DNA from: Fomes fomentarius
Taxonomy: Eukaryota; Basidiomycota; Agaricomycetes; Polyporales; Polyporaceae
Reading direction: 5' to 3'
Length of the DNA stretch: 64,000 bases
Assembly (NCBI GenBank): GCA_022606135.1
Contig: JABYQN010000011.1
Location: 496,001 to 560,000, forward strand
Position 1 is the first letter of the stretch, and every line of letters begins with the position of its first letter. Both the position numbers and the translations under genes were made by a program. A model generated the notes under the pieces. It was not told where the DNA came from. It saw nothing but the letters and a program-made list of their open reading frames with translations, and searched no databases. Of this stretch, positions 46,654 to 56,679 are shown piece by piece.

Positions 46654-48005
46654 TCAGTATTCAACCGTTTTGAGCAGTCCGTGAGCATGGAGGTTGGGCA
46701 GCGCACGCTGAACGGCAGCCATGCATTTCTGCCAATAGTCGCCACCTTCTCTCCCCATGTTCCAGTCAGGCCTGACGTCGATTTGAATTTTGACTAACTG
46801 GGGGAAGCGATCCTTGACCAAGCCAGCGTCCAAGCGATGCAAATTGAGGATGTATGGGTTGTTCAGTGTAGCATGGTCCTGAACACGATCGACGGAGATG
46901 GTGACCGTCTTGAGCGTGGGTGGGGATTCTTTCATGATATTTGTGACCGGCTCAGCCAAGTTCTTCTGCGAACGTTGATATTTTTCCTGGTTGAGATATA
47001 TTGGGATTCTGATTGATTCGAGTGAGGTGCACGAAGCGATGTTCAGGGTCTTCCAGGTGTCTAGGAACGAGCCCTGGTTAGTAACATATTGAATCGGGGA
47101 TAGCTGAACAGAGCATACCGCGTAACAGATCGATCCAGGTTTCCTTGTGCCAACCCCAGTGAAGCTCAGGATTTTCAAGTTCAATGCGCAGAGAGATGAG
47201 TTTATCTCCCGCGCGGGACAGCAATCGCCCGAGTGCACAGATTGCATCCTGCGAATCGTACCCCACATGCAGTTCTCGCATGCAAGCAACTTCGGTGGTC
47301 TTTGACAGGGCATAAGGCAGCATAGAGGTGCATACCTTGTCCTTGCTATAACAGCTGCTCATAACAGCCATACGTTCTGAGTTTCTCGATGCGAAGGTGT
47401 CTGCGAACACATCCGATGTCCAGCGGACGCGTGGTATCGAACGAGTACGACCTATCACCTAGATCCAAAAACACGACGATGAACAAAGACAGGACGTTGA
47501 AGAGACCAGAAAGGGTCGAAGGCGAGCGCATGTTGTACATCGCGAGCTCCTGGAGCGTGTACGGTCCGGCGGCTGGAAGAGTTGTTCCTTCGTTAGTTCC
47601 GAGGGTAATGGGAGGAAAACACAAAAAGGTGAAGCCAGACAGTGTGAGAGTCTTAACATTCGGCCCAACAGCTTGCATCATCCTCGCAACAGCCGTCTCA
47701 TCCACAACGGGGGAATCGGCGTGGTTCAACTCGGTGGTCCTGTATCGAGGAACTACATGAAGGCTCAGCGTGATGATGTGTTGCGCAACACGAGGATTGT
47801 GAGTCAGGAAGCGAACGAGATGATAAAGGAGTCCCGGCTCGCCGATTCGCACTTGGAGTTGGCGACCAAACATGAACTCGACAGCGACCGCGCGAATCCG
47901 GAGACTAGTCAGAGAGCAGGCCTGCACATAGAGCTTGTTCTCGAGTTGTGAAACGATGATATGGATAAGTTCCGTGGGAAGGTCAGAGAGGGCTCTATAG
48001 TGCAT
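46654..48005 (-). pseudogene. F-box family-2 gene, best preserved copy, with a frameshift
   Basis: Starts MHYRALSDLPTELIHIIVSQ with F-box residues continuing VQACSLTSLRIRAVAVEFMF. The body includes HLVRFLTHNPRVAQHIITLS, VARMMQAVGPNVKTLTLSGF and SPSTLSGLFNVLSL. A one-base frame change lies between about 47345 and 47375: RIEKLRTYGCYEQLL runs to a stop, while YSKDKVCTSMLPYALSKT continues in the next frame. After it, REL...DAICALGRLLSRAGDKLI, a normal intron, DTWKTLNIASCTSLESI and LVKDRFPQLVKIQI run to a clean stop at 46654. A single lesion means it could be a very recent pseudogene or a sequence error. It is the reference for recognising the other four family-2 copies. The gene on the plus-strand module at 15725-16315 is its truncated equivalent. 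Confidence 0.75.
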
Positions 48006-48187
48006 GGCAGAGAATATTGTTCGTTGGAACATAGGTCCAAGGAGGAGAGATATGAAGAGATGCTGCTGGTTGGGAGAAGAGTTGGACTAACCAAACGCCG
48101 CTGCGAGATCGTTATTGTGCTGTGCACTGATGTGCCGAGACCTCCGGGGTTCAACTTGGCTGGAGTCTCCTTTACTCTAGTCTAATC

Positions 48188-48475
48188 TTACTCCGCGAAC
48201 CATTCATCACCCAGCGACTCTGCAGTAGCCGCGCTCTCTGACGGTAAAACTGCAAGACAGCTTCGCATGAATGCACAGGCAGCCTTCCCTAAACCACTTC
48301 TCAAGAGATGGTAGCGGGGGCGAGACTTAAGAACACCTAGCATCACAAGCTTACAATTCTGTTCTAACAAGGACGAGGGGATGGAAGTCACGCATGGGCG
48401 TAATCATATAATTCTGCACGTTTGCTGAAAACTAATGGGGAGAGGTCCGAGGTGCCCGACCACGAGGCCGAGTAA
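48188..48475 (-). pseudogene. SRPK-like kinase fragment
   Basis: Corresponds to the last two exons of the kinase at 13838-15632. It ends ACAFMRSCLAV...AESLGDEWFAE against TCAFMRRCLAV...AELLGDEWFSE. Farther upstream it keeps the nucleotide equivalent of the segment around EHLGPFP and KRAEF, with a deletion between. The kinase domain proper is absent. It sits directly 5' of the family-2 F-box copy, just as the intact kinase does on the plus strand. Confidence 0.85.
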
Positions 48476-48982
48476 GCACAGCCTATTGTACAGGAGCCTT
48501 CCACTGCAATCGTAAGAGCGGCGTGAGCTAGAGCCTGCTGACGCTGTGCATCATTATTAGCTATAGGACCCGGAGTAATCTCTTTCTACTCTGTCTGCCT
48601 TTCAGATGCGACTGACAGCTCACTCGAGGCATTCAAGTGCGCCTGATCTGATGTGCGATATCACTAGTACATGAGATCTAGTAAGTCTATATCTGCGACA
48701 ACTTGTAGACGTCTCTTGGATCATGTCGTCGAAAAAAAGGTCGAACTGACAGCACCTTTCCTTGGAGTCTATATACTTCCTCTGACTCCTAATGATCTTC
48801 ATCCCAACAGGTGCGCTCATCCCAAAGGTTCTGCTAGTGCACCTGCAATATCGACCCCGACGCCATCCTCACATCGTAACCTTCATGCGACTCACAATGC
48901 TGCCACCTTCTGTTCAATAGATCAGGAGACCATCAGCGTTGTGACCAGTATCGAGTACATATCTACTTACAACACAAGTCAG
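48476..48982. other. Duplicated intergenic segment
   Basis: Similar to 18110-18350 (downstream of copy A, inverted) and partly to 44460-44700. It contains no gene. It marks the junction between the kinase-fragment module and copy C. Confidence 0.65.
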
Positions 48983-50285
48983 TTATTCAATGGTCAAGCG
49001 TCCACTGGAGTGCAAGTTGTGCAGCGCGTTCTTGCACCCGGCTATGGCTTTCTCTCGAAATATACGCCGGTCGCATGTACCCGGCCATAAGCATAAAAGC
49101 AGCTTCAAGCTTTCGAAACGAGGCGACTTGTCCGAGTCAGACAGCACCTTGTCCACTGCCTGCAAATTCATGAGACGGCTGTTGCTCAGAGCCTCCGCCT
49201 TCTTGATGTCCTCAACATCGATCGTAACCTTCTTGAGCGTTTTGGAAACCTGCGTTAAGAGCTTCGCAGGAGTTGCGCATATTGAGAAGGCTGCCGACTT
49301 GAGCATGTGTACCTGGAGACTGAGGGTCTCCAGACGGGTACACGCGGAGAGATTGAGTAAGGACCAGTGTTCTGCGTGCCATCAGTGGAAATGGAAGGGT
49401 GAAACAGGAGCTGCACTCACGGTCCAGGGGATCTTTCCATTTCTGACGTTCTTCGATACTAGTATCTGGCGATGGGTTGGAAAGGTCGAGCTCAACAATT
49501 TGACTGGCTGGACCGGAGAGCAATCGGCCTAACGCGCGGATCGAGTCTCTGCAAGAGATCTCGACGTGGAGCTGCTGAAGATAGCCCGTCTCCAGATGCG
49601 AAGCCAATGCGCTCAGCATCTTCGCCTCATGAGCTTTGCTAGGGTACCAAAAGTTGGCCACAAGGGTGCGAACTCGAAGCGGTTGCGACACACGGCTTCG
49701 TGTAGGGGCCGTTGCGAGGTCAAATGATCCACCAATACGGAGCGTGTCGACTTCGAACAGCGCAGCGATTCGGAGTGTTTCAGCGAGCGACGATTGATGT
49801 TTGTTCCAGGGGGAAAAATCGAGGTTCGTGAGACTCCGGCGAGACAGCTGAGCAATCGAAGACGAAGAGGGAGTGAGCGCTTCCGAGGAAGTCGAGGACG
49901 CATTTGTAGCTTGCTTGATGCAAGCGGAAATGGATAGTTTACGAAGCTGCGGAAGTTTTGCGACGATGCGTGCTACAACTGTAGCATCAATGGTTGGTAA
50001 TGTTCCCTGCGACTTGTCGCAGAGTATGAGGTCGACGATGTTGAGCGTGATGTTGAGAGAGTTGATGAACGAGAGAAAGTGGTCAAATGATATGTCCTCC
50101 TTGACGCGGAGAAACCGTCGCCTCTTGAAGAGCACCTCCTGGCATACCGGGCGCAAACATGAGCACACGAGGGTGCAAGGCTTGATCCACCGACTATTGC
50201 CCACTGCCATCATGATCTCATGCAGCAGCTCATTGGGTAGAGCGCAGAGCGTATGGTATCCGCTGAGCTTGTGAGACGAGCCCAT
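48983..50285 (-). CDS. F-box protein, family 1, copy C
   Basis: Third intact member of family 1. Exons 49421-50285 and 48983-49371, joined over a 49-nt intron (GTGAGT...CACGCAG), give 417 residues. Splicing is obligatory for frame, which establishes the intron in all three copies. F-box: TLCALPNELLHEIMMAVGNS, WIKPCTLVCSCLRPVC and EVLFKRRRFLRV. Later blocks: LRIGGSFDLATAPTRSRVSQ, HLETGYLQQLHVEISCRDSI, LDQHWSLLNLSACTRLETLS and LLTQVSKTLKKVTIDVEDIK. It ends LHSSGRLTIE at a stop shared in position with copy A. It is closer to copy A than to B at several diagnostic sites, such as the KSPRFE segment. Function inferred as SCF substrate adaptor. Confidence 0.82.
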
Positions 50286-50616
50286 TGCTGGAAGCGAGTC
50301 GGTGGTGGTGATGGTTGGTTGAGATGCGATGGTTGAGCCCAGAGGCGCCCATGTTGAACATCGCTTTGTTCAGAGGGATTAGCGCCCATTAGACCACTCC
50401 GTTACTCGACCGAGTCACTCCGCGAAGTGACCGAAACCACCTTCCCCCGCAAAAAAACGGGATGGGAGGCCAGGTATATAGCACTGCTTTATATAGACTA
50501 TAAGAAAACTGAGCCACCTACTCAGCGCACAGCGATTGACTGTCTCATACTGTGCATACTATATGTAGTACTCAATTGGCACAATCGAATTGCTATCCAC
50601 GGGGCCGCTAGAACAT

Positions 50617-51290
50617 TCACATAGACGCGATATATCTACCAAGAGTCTCCCTTTCTATTGATTCGACATCGAGAGGGCATTGAGCAGCATAGAGGTGCAA
50701 TTTATTGTCTTCGAGTTCGTGATACCAGCCAGATGTTCTGAGTATGCGAAGATATCTATCTACTACGAACACATCCGATGTCCAGCGGACGCGTGGTATC
50801 AAGCAATCATGACCACCCGTCCAGATCCAAAGACACAACACTGGAAAAGGACAGGAAGCTGAAAAGAAAAGGGACGAAGCTGAAAAGACTGGAAAGGGTC
50901 GAAGGTGAGCGCATACCGCGAGCTCATAATATGGAGCGTGAACGGTCCAGCGGCCGGGCGAAACGTTCCTTGATTAGTTTCGAGGGTAATGGGAGGAAAT
51001 ATTAAGGTGAAGCCAGACAGTCTTGACATTCGGAACAGCCTGCATTATCCTCGCGACAGCCGTCTCATTCACAACGGGGTGGTTGGCGTCGTTCGACTCG
51101 GTGGTCCCGCATCGATCGACCGCCGCTTTATGGCTCAGCGAGATGACGCGTCAACCCGAGTATTGTGAGTTAGAAAGCGAGCTACATGATCAAGTTCCCC
51201 GCTCTCTGATTCGCACTTGGAGTTGGTGACCGTCGACCGAAGATGAACTTTACAACGACCGTGCGAATCCAGTGATCAGTCAAAGGACAG
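50617..51290 (-). pseudogene. F-box family-2 pseudogene fragment
   Basis: Fragments collinear with the 46654-48005 copy: HQLQVRIRE, ARFLTHNTRV, VARIMQAVPNVKTV, SGFTLIFPPITLETNQGTF, RPAAGPFTL and ILRTSGWYHELEDNK, spread over several frames with stops. The N-terminal F-box and the C-terminal half are missing. It lies immediately upstream of family-1 copy C, preserving the family-2 then family-1 order. Confidence 0.75.
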
Positions 51291-52118
51291 AGCTGACGCG
51301 GCTGAGAGGGATGACTTCCGTGATATGCAGATAATTCATCGTCGACATAGCAAGGTGCTGTAGGTGCTGTAACCGGGCGCGGTGTGCACGTGCATCGTAG
51401 GGACGAAATTCAAGATCTGGCGAGGAAGAGACGGCGCGAGATGGGGACTCTATGGGCACTAGGATAACGGTGAGCACATGTAGAGCAATCTTGTGGTGGA
51501 GTTCGTGCAGATCAAGAGCGAGCATAAGTCCTGACCGGCCTCATCGTCTCCACGGTGGGTTTTGCGCCGGCCCACGAAAGAGCAAAGACTAGTAATTACG
51601 ACTAGGGTGCCACTTGATGTATTCTCGCGGCTAAACATCTTCCCACGGTCACTGCATGTATATGATAGTGTACCACCGCCATCGCAGTTAGACTTCATGG
51701 TTGCCTCAGGTCGTCGTCATGATACAAAAGTATGTCGGTTCTTTGCTCTGCTCAAGCAGGAGTATGCTACTCACGCATGGCCTCTGCTCAGGCTCGGCTC
51801 TTCATACCATCCGTCACGTCACACCCTTGACTCAGCCACGGAGGACCGTCCTCCTCATGTGGCTTCCAGATTTCCCGAGGTTGTACCAGCTGACAAGGTG
51901 CCTGGTCCCCTTTCCGAAGCATCTTCCCTCGACACCACGCTCAGTATAGTGAAATCTCCTCGTGTCCATCGTGACTGACACTCCTTAATACGCTCCGATG
52001 GTTCGTGATGCACTCGGCTGTTTTCGTTACTAAGATTTCGGATGTGGCACTCGTTACGGAGATATATAGTAGGTCGACCGACTGGACGTGCTCAAACAAT
52101 CTCCCTGGTCTTGCCGAC
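51291..52118. other. Intergenic region, 0.8 kb
   Basis: Upstream of the carboxylesterase. The plus-strand open frame at 51562-51978 starts with TTG rather than ATG and shows no motif; I do not call it. Confidence 0.5.
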
Positions 52119-54514
52119 ATGCAGCTCGGACTGCCCAAACGTCTCGCTGTTTCCTTCTTGTTGGCTTCAGTATGCCTTGCCGGCACCATCCCATCGCCTT
52201 CGTCCTTGAAGAGTGACATCACACTACTTTTCAACAATGATTTACAAGGCGAGTTTTGCTCTCTTCGTCCCTGGCTCGTCTCAAATAACACAATGGCATT
52301 CTGTACAGTGGCCACGGCTTCCGCCCATCACAGTACTCTGCTTCTTTCGACTCCTCGTTCGCACTCCGATGCCTTGAACGCTTGCGCGGCTCTGGGAGAA
52401 TCCTTACTTCCAGTGAACAAAACCTTCTTCGCGAACGACTTGGTACCACTCCTGCGCTATCAGACATTCCTAGGAAACTTTCCGCAGACCCAACAGTTCT
52501 GGGTGGCGAACGAGGGGCGCGTCTGCCAGGTGGTCAGCGCCAACGGTGTCGTCACGTCTTCGCTGACGTGTCTACGGAGTCTTCCAGCACTTTGTTCCCA
52601 AACCGCCGCCCTGCGGGCTCCCGCACAACCACAGACCTCGCTCACAGTCCGCTCTGGGGACTTGGAGATCACAGGGTACGCTCATTTGCACACACCGACG
52701 GGCGTAAGGCGGGTCATGCTCACGCTCGTAAATATAGCTTCCGTGATCAGGCATCGTTCAGGTTCTTCGGGATCCCGTTCGCAAACCCACCCGCCAGGTT
52801 CGAGTACCCAACGGCGTATACTGGGAACAAGACCATCGACGCACGCGCGTTCCGCTCACAATGCGTCCAAATTGGAAGTACGGTGGGCAGTGAAGACTGT
52901 CTTTTCCTCAACATATGGACTTCCTTCATTCCGTCTCCAAATACGCGCACTCCGCTGAAAGCTGTCATGTTCTGGATTCACGGCGGAGCGTTCACTGGAG
53001 GTACCGGAAGCGATTCGACCTTCGAGAGCGGCGGACTGGCATCTCGCGGGGACGTGGTCGTCGTCACGATCAACTACCGCCTTTCTACTCTCGGCTTCCT
53101 CGCGCTGAACGACGGTAAGACGAACGGGAACTTTGGCATAGCAGACCAGATCGCTGCGCTCGACTGGGTGCGTGAGCACATCGGCGCTTTCGGAGGAGAC
53201 AGTAACCGCATCACGATCTTTGGGCAATCCGCTGGTGCGGCCTCTGTTCGTGCACTTATGGGCTCTCCCAAGGCGATAGGCAAGTATGCCGCGGCCATCC
53301 CTATGAGCAACCTTGCCGGGTTGAATTTCGCGAGCACGTACTCGTTCTACTTCACCATCGCTCAGGAAGTGGCGCAGTTCGCAAACCCACTGATCGCCTC
53401 TGTCGGTTGCGATGGCGCAAATGACGTTCTGGAATGCCTGAGGGCTGTTGATCCGCACGCTCTTGTGTCGGCTTCTTCCGCTGCAAAGTCAGTGGCTTTA
53501 TCTATTTTGTTCATACATCGACTCACTGCTGCGTAGGTTCATTGTGGTCGATGGAACGTTTGTCACTTCGACACAACTGCCGCTGGACGGCTCCGGTCCC
53601 GTCGCCCACGTCCACACAATGATGGGCTTCATGAGGGATGACGGTGCTGCATTCATCGGTTACCCGGTGCGCCTCGCCCATCTTGCTGTCAACGGTCCGC
53701 CCTCACGCTGATGCATTTCATTGCAGAAAAACAGCAACCTAACCCAAGGCGTGCTCGATGCATTCCTCAACACAACCGTCGTCGACAACCCGCTCTTCCC
53801 GGAGCCGTCTGGTCCCAACATCACTACGAATGTCTTCAACGTCACTTCTCGTGTTAATACTGACATTCAATTCCGCTGTCTCGACCAAGCAACCGCATTA
53901 TCCGGCATAGCACACAACCTATTCAAGAGCGTCTACTTCTACGAATTCAACAGGAGCTATCAAACGCCTGGCTTCTCACCGAACGTTCGTATCATCACTA
54001 CAAACGACTCAATCATCCACTCATTTCTACACCTCCACCGACAGTTCCCCACGTGTGAAGCGCCAATCACAGACGACGATCCTTTCGGAGATCCTTCGCA
54101 AGAGTACTTCAAGTGAGTCCGCACCTTCGCTCCGACTATCTGCGAGCACCGTTCTGATCCAAGCATGTCCCGCTTAGATGTCACTCTGGGGAGCTGTTCT
54201 ACACCTTCGGCTCGCTTCCCCCAAATCTTCCCTTCCGGGACGACCAAGACCTGCCCTTCATGCAACGCATGGTCGACATCTGGACCTCTTTCGCGCGCAC
54301 CTTCAACCCGAACCCTGACCCCCGTTTCCTCGCCGCACGCGGGTTCACGGGGACGCTCCAGCAGCTGGCGAAGGAGGAGAAGTGGCAGCCGGTGACGAAG
54401 GCGAACCTGCACGGGAAGCCCGTGCGGGAGCTGCAGTGGAACAGCTTCATGACACCGTTTGGAGAGCAGGCGCAGTGCGATTTCTTGAGTTTCCCCTTGG
54501 ATTTCTTCGGATAA
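52119..54514 (+). CDS. Secreted type-B carboxylesterase/lipase with an extra N-terminal domain
   Basis: Extracellular alpha/beta-hydrolase of the type-B carboxylesterase family, hydrolysing carboxylic esters. Five exons fit: 52119-52675, 52738-53487, 53537-53666, 53727-54112 and 54178-54514, giving 719 residues. Start is the ATG at 52119, which begins a good signal peptide (MQLGLPKRLAVSFLLASVCL), not the frame-start upstream. Residues about 27-180 are an added six-Cys region not part of the family. The hydrolase then follows: FRFFGIPFANPPARFEYP, SEDCLFLNIW (signature 2), the oxyanion loop WIHGGAFTGG, and the nucleophile elbow FGQSAGAAS with Ser near residue 350. The catalytic His lies near residue 610, in KCHSGELFYTFG. 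Many N-x-S/T sites suit a secreted glycoprotein. Family enzymes are usually about 550 residues; the excess is the N-terminal region. Confidence 0.88.
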
Positions 54515-54813
54515 GGGCTGTCAATCTTGGCAATGGCAGCGCAATGTTCAAATACAGCAATCAAACGCGGTTCGCCATCATTGACCCTATTCTGTGATGA
54601 CTGGCGATTTAGTCAATCATGTGCGAACAACGTTATTCTGTGAAAGATACTGGATACATGGCTCCAGTACAATAGCGCTCATGCACACCGGTACCACATA
54701 TCACCGTTTGCGCCGCGGTCCACATCCTGCCAATGGCAATGTGAGGTCAAATTCAGCTTCCCAATTTCCTGAAAAAGGACGCTACAGCCTGTGTTCGTTA
54801 CTTACCGCAAGAC
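54515..54813. other. Convergent spacer
   Basis: Between the 3' ends of the carboxylesterase (+) and the GGCT-like gene (-). No gene. Confidence 0.5.
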
Positions 54814-55404
54814 CTAGCTATCGCGCGGAATTCTCTTCCGCATGACTGTATCCACGTAGCCCCGCGGCACCCCAACGTTCAGCGCATCCTCTATCGCTCT
54901 GTTCATCCTCCGCACATACTCCGCCCTTGGCGGACCATCCGTAACCCTCAGCCTGTCCACGTAGACAAGCACTTCCTTCTTCTCAGGCATGTCCAAGGTC
55001 GTGACATGGACTGCCTGAGTGGACTGCAACGACGGCCAGAAGTCGACCGTCAGATACTCTTTCGTGTACGACTCCGGCACGCCCTCGTAGCGGTCCAGGC
55101 TCGCTTCGTCCGAGGGCGAGAGCGTGTAAAGCATGCCGAAGACAGTCCTGCTGTAGTCCGTTTCGGACGCAGGTCTGTCGTCTGTTGTAGAAGATGATTC
55201 GATCGTGGGGATCGCAGGGGAAGGAAGTTGGACGATGTTGGCGTAGCGACGCTGGTGTATGATCCAGCGCCAGCCATATAACCGGGCAACCCCGAGGTAG
55301 GTAGAAGTGGGGCAGCGTTGCCGCATCTGCGCAAGCCAGAGGTTGCTACCATAAGCGAAGTAGATGGTAGGTGATCCCTCCTCTGTAGTGGCGGCGGTAG
55401 CCAT
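54814..55404 (-). CDS. Gamma-glutamylcyclotransferase-like protein
   Basis: Member of the GGCT/AIG2-like fold. Related enzymes release 5-oxoproline from gamma-glutamyl compounds in glutathione turnover. A single exon encodes 196 residues; start is ATG at 55404, as the longer frame begins with TTG. The substrate-binding loop is IYFAYGSNLWLAQM. The conserved glycine/Trp strand is LYGWRWIIHQRRYANIV. VFGMLYTLSPSDEASLDRYE contains the catalytic Glu in RYEGV, followed by ESYTKEYLTV. The C-terminus PRAEYVRRMNRAIEDALNVG and VPRGYVDTVMRKRIP matches the fungal subgroup. Cytosolic; no targeting signal. Confidence 0.88.
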   Translation of the reverse strand: MATAATTEEGSPTIYFAYGSNLWLAQMRQRCPTSTYLGVARLYGWRWIIHQRRYANIVQLPSPAIPTIESSSTTDDRPASETDYSRTVFGMLYTLSPSDEASLDRYEGVPESYTKEYLTVDFWPSLQSTQAVHVTTLDMPEKKEVLVYVDRLRVTDGPPRAEYVRRMNRAIEDALNVGVPRGYVDTVMRKRIPRDS

Positions 55405-55795
55405 GTCGTTGCAGGGCAAGGAGGTTCGAGGTCAGAGTGAGAAGTTCTCGGGCCGCGGTAGACCGAGAAGATTCACCAGCCGGAGCATGTGTTCTCCAGG
55501 CTGAAGAAAAAGATTCATTGTCGCACATGAGGCAGTTGAAGTATGAGAGAAGTACTGGTACAATAACTCGGAATGCGATAAGCGTGTCCGTGGACACTGC
55601 TGTTCAAGTTCAAGTTGAAGTCCTCGGGATGCCCTTGGAAGCTCGGGAGTTGCCGATGCGCATAAAAGCCCTCCGTAAGCTTCGCCAGTGACTCAAACCA
55701 CTACGTGCTTCAGTCACAGGCTCACAGCTCTCACGGCTCCCGCAGCGGTCTAGGGCATTGAGAAGAATATCGCACTGACAGTTCAAAGGATCCTC
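55405..55795. other. Intergenic spacer
   Basis: Promoter of the GGCT-like gene and the truncated 3' flank of the F-box pseudogene. No gene. Confidence 0.45.
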
Positions 55796-56679
55796 TCAAT
55801 GCTGACGTTCTTCGATGCCATCCGGCACTCTGTGGTCAAGTTGGAGTTCAACAATGCGGCTCGCGGGTCCGGAGAGCAGTCGTCCCAAGGCGCAGATTGA
55901 TTCGGAACAGGATGTCTTCACAACGAGTCGCTGTAGATGCTCCATCTCGAGATGTGCAGAGAGTGCGTTCAGAAGAACCTTGACATCAGTGGGGGAACAC
56001 TGTCTGCATTCGAGGGAGCGAACTCAAAGCGGCTGGGGTATGCCGTCTTGAGAAGGGGCTGTCGTAATGTCAAACGTTTCGCTGAGCTGAAGCTCGTGGA
56101 GTTGGAAAAGCGAGATGGTGCGGAACATTTCGATGAGCGAGGAGGCAGGTTTGGAGTAGGAGGACAGCGTGAGTGTATCCAGAGTGTAGCGAGGCTGCTG
56201 AGAAACCGAAGGCAAAGATACGGGCATTGAGGAGCCAGAAGACGGGTGTACAGCTGCACGTGGGCGTAGGCGAGTCCGAGGAGGCTGCTGAGTCACCGAG
56301 GTGGACGACTGCACGACCGGACGTATGGAAACATATAAATACAGATGACGAATGTGAGGGAACTCGCAATCAAAGCAGCATCAATGGCCAGCGGTCCAGT
56401 CTCCTCGGTGGAGAGTTGTAGGGAAACGATAGTGAGTGAGATCCTGGGATGGGATGTGATGAAAGAGAGAAAGTGGTCGAAAACCTGGTCCTCCGAAACG
56501 CGAAGGTACCGTTTGTTCTGAAATAGGACTTCCCAGAAGACCGGACGTATGCACGAGCGCACGAGAGCGCACGACTTGATCCACCGTCTCTCGCCCACTG
56601 CAGTCGCGATTTGATGCAATAACTCGTTAGGTAGGGCACAGATAGTGCGACAGCCGTTGTGCTTGTGAATCGTCCCCAT
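55796..56679 (-). pseudogene. F-box family-1 pseudogene
   Basis: Clear relative of copies A-C. It begins TICALPNELLHQIATAVGER, WIKSCALVRSCIRPVF and EVLFQNKRYLRV. A deletion of about ten bases near 56370 changes frame, so the reading runs to a stop after SSLTFVIC, whereas EFPHIRHLYLYVSI continues in another frame. A further break near 56030 follows FDITTAPSQDGIPQPL. The remainder (LLNALSAHLEMEHLQRLVVK, SICALGRLLSGPASRIVELQ) ends at a TGA just before the family intron, and the last third of the gene is absent. It carries the shared upstream sequence. Confidence 0.82.

Noticed and set aside
51562..51978. 138-codon plus-strand frame
   Set aside because: Begins with TTG, not ATG, and has no motif or supporting splice structure.
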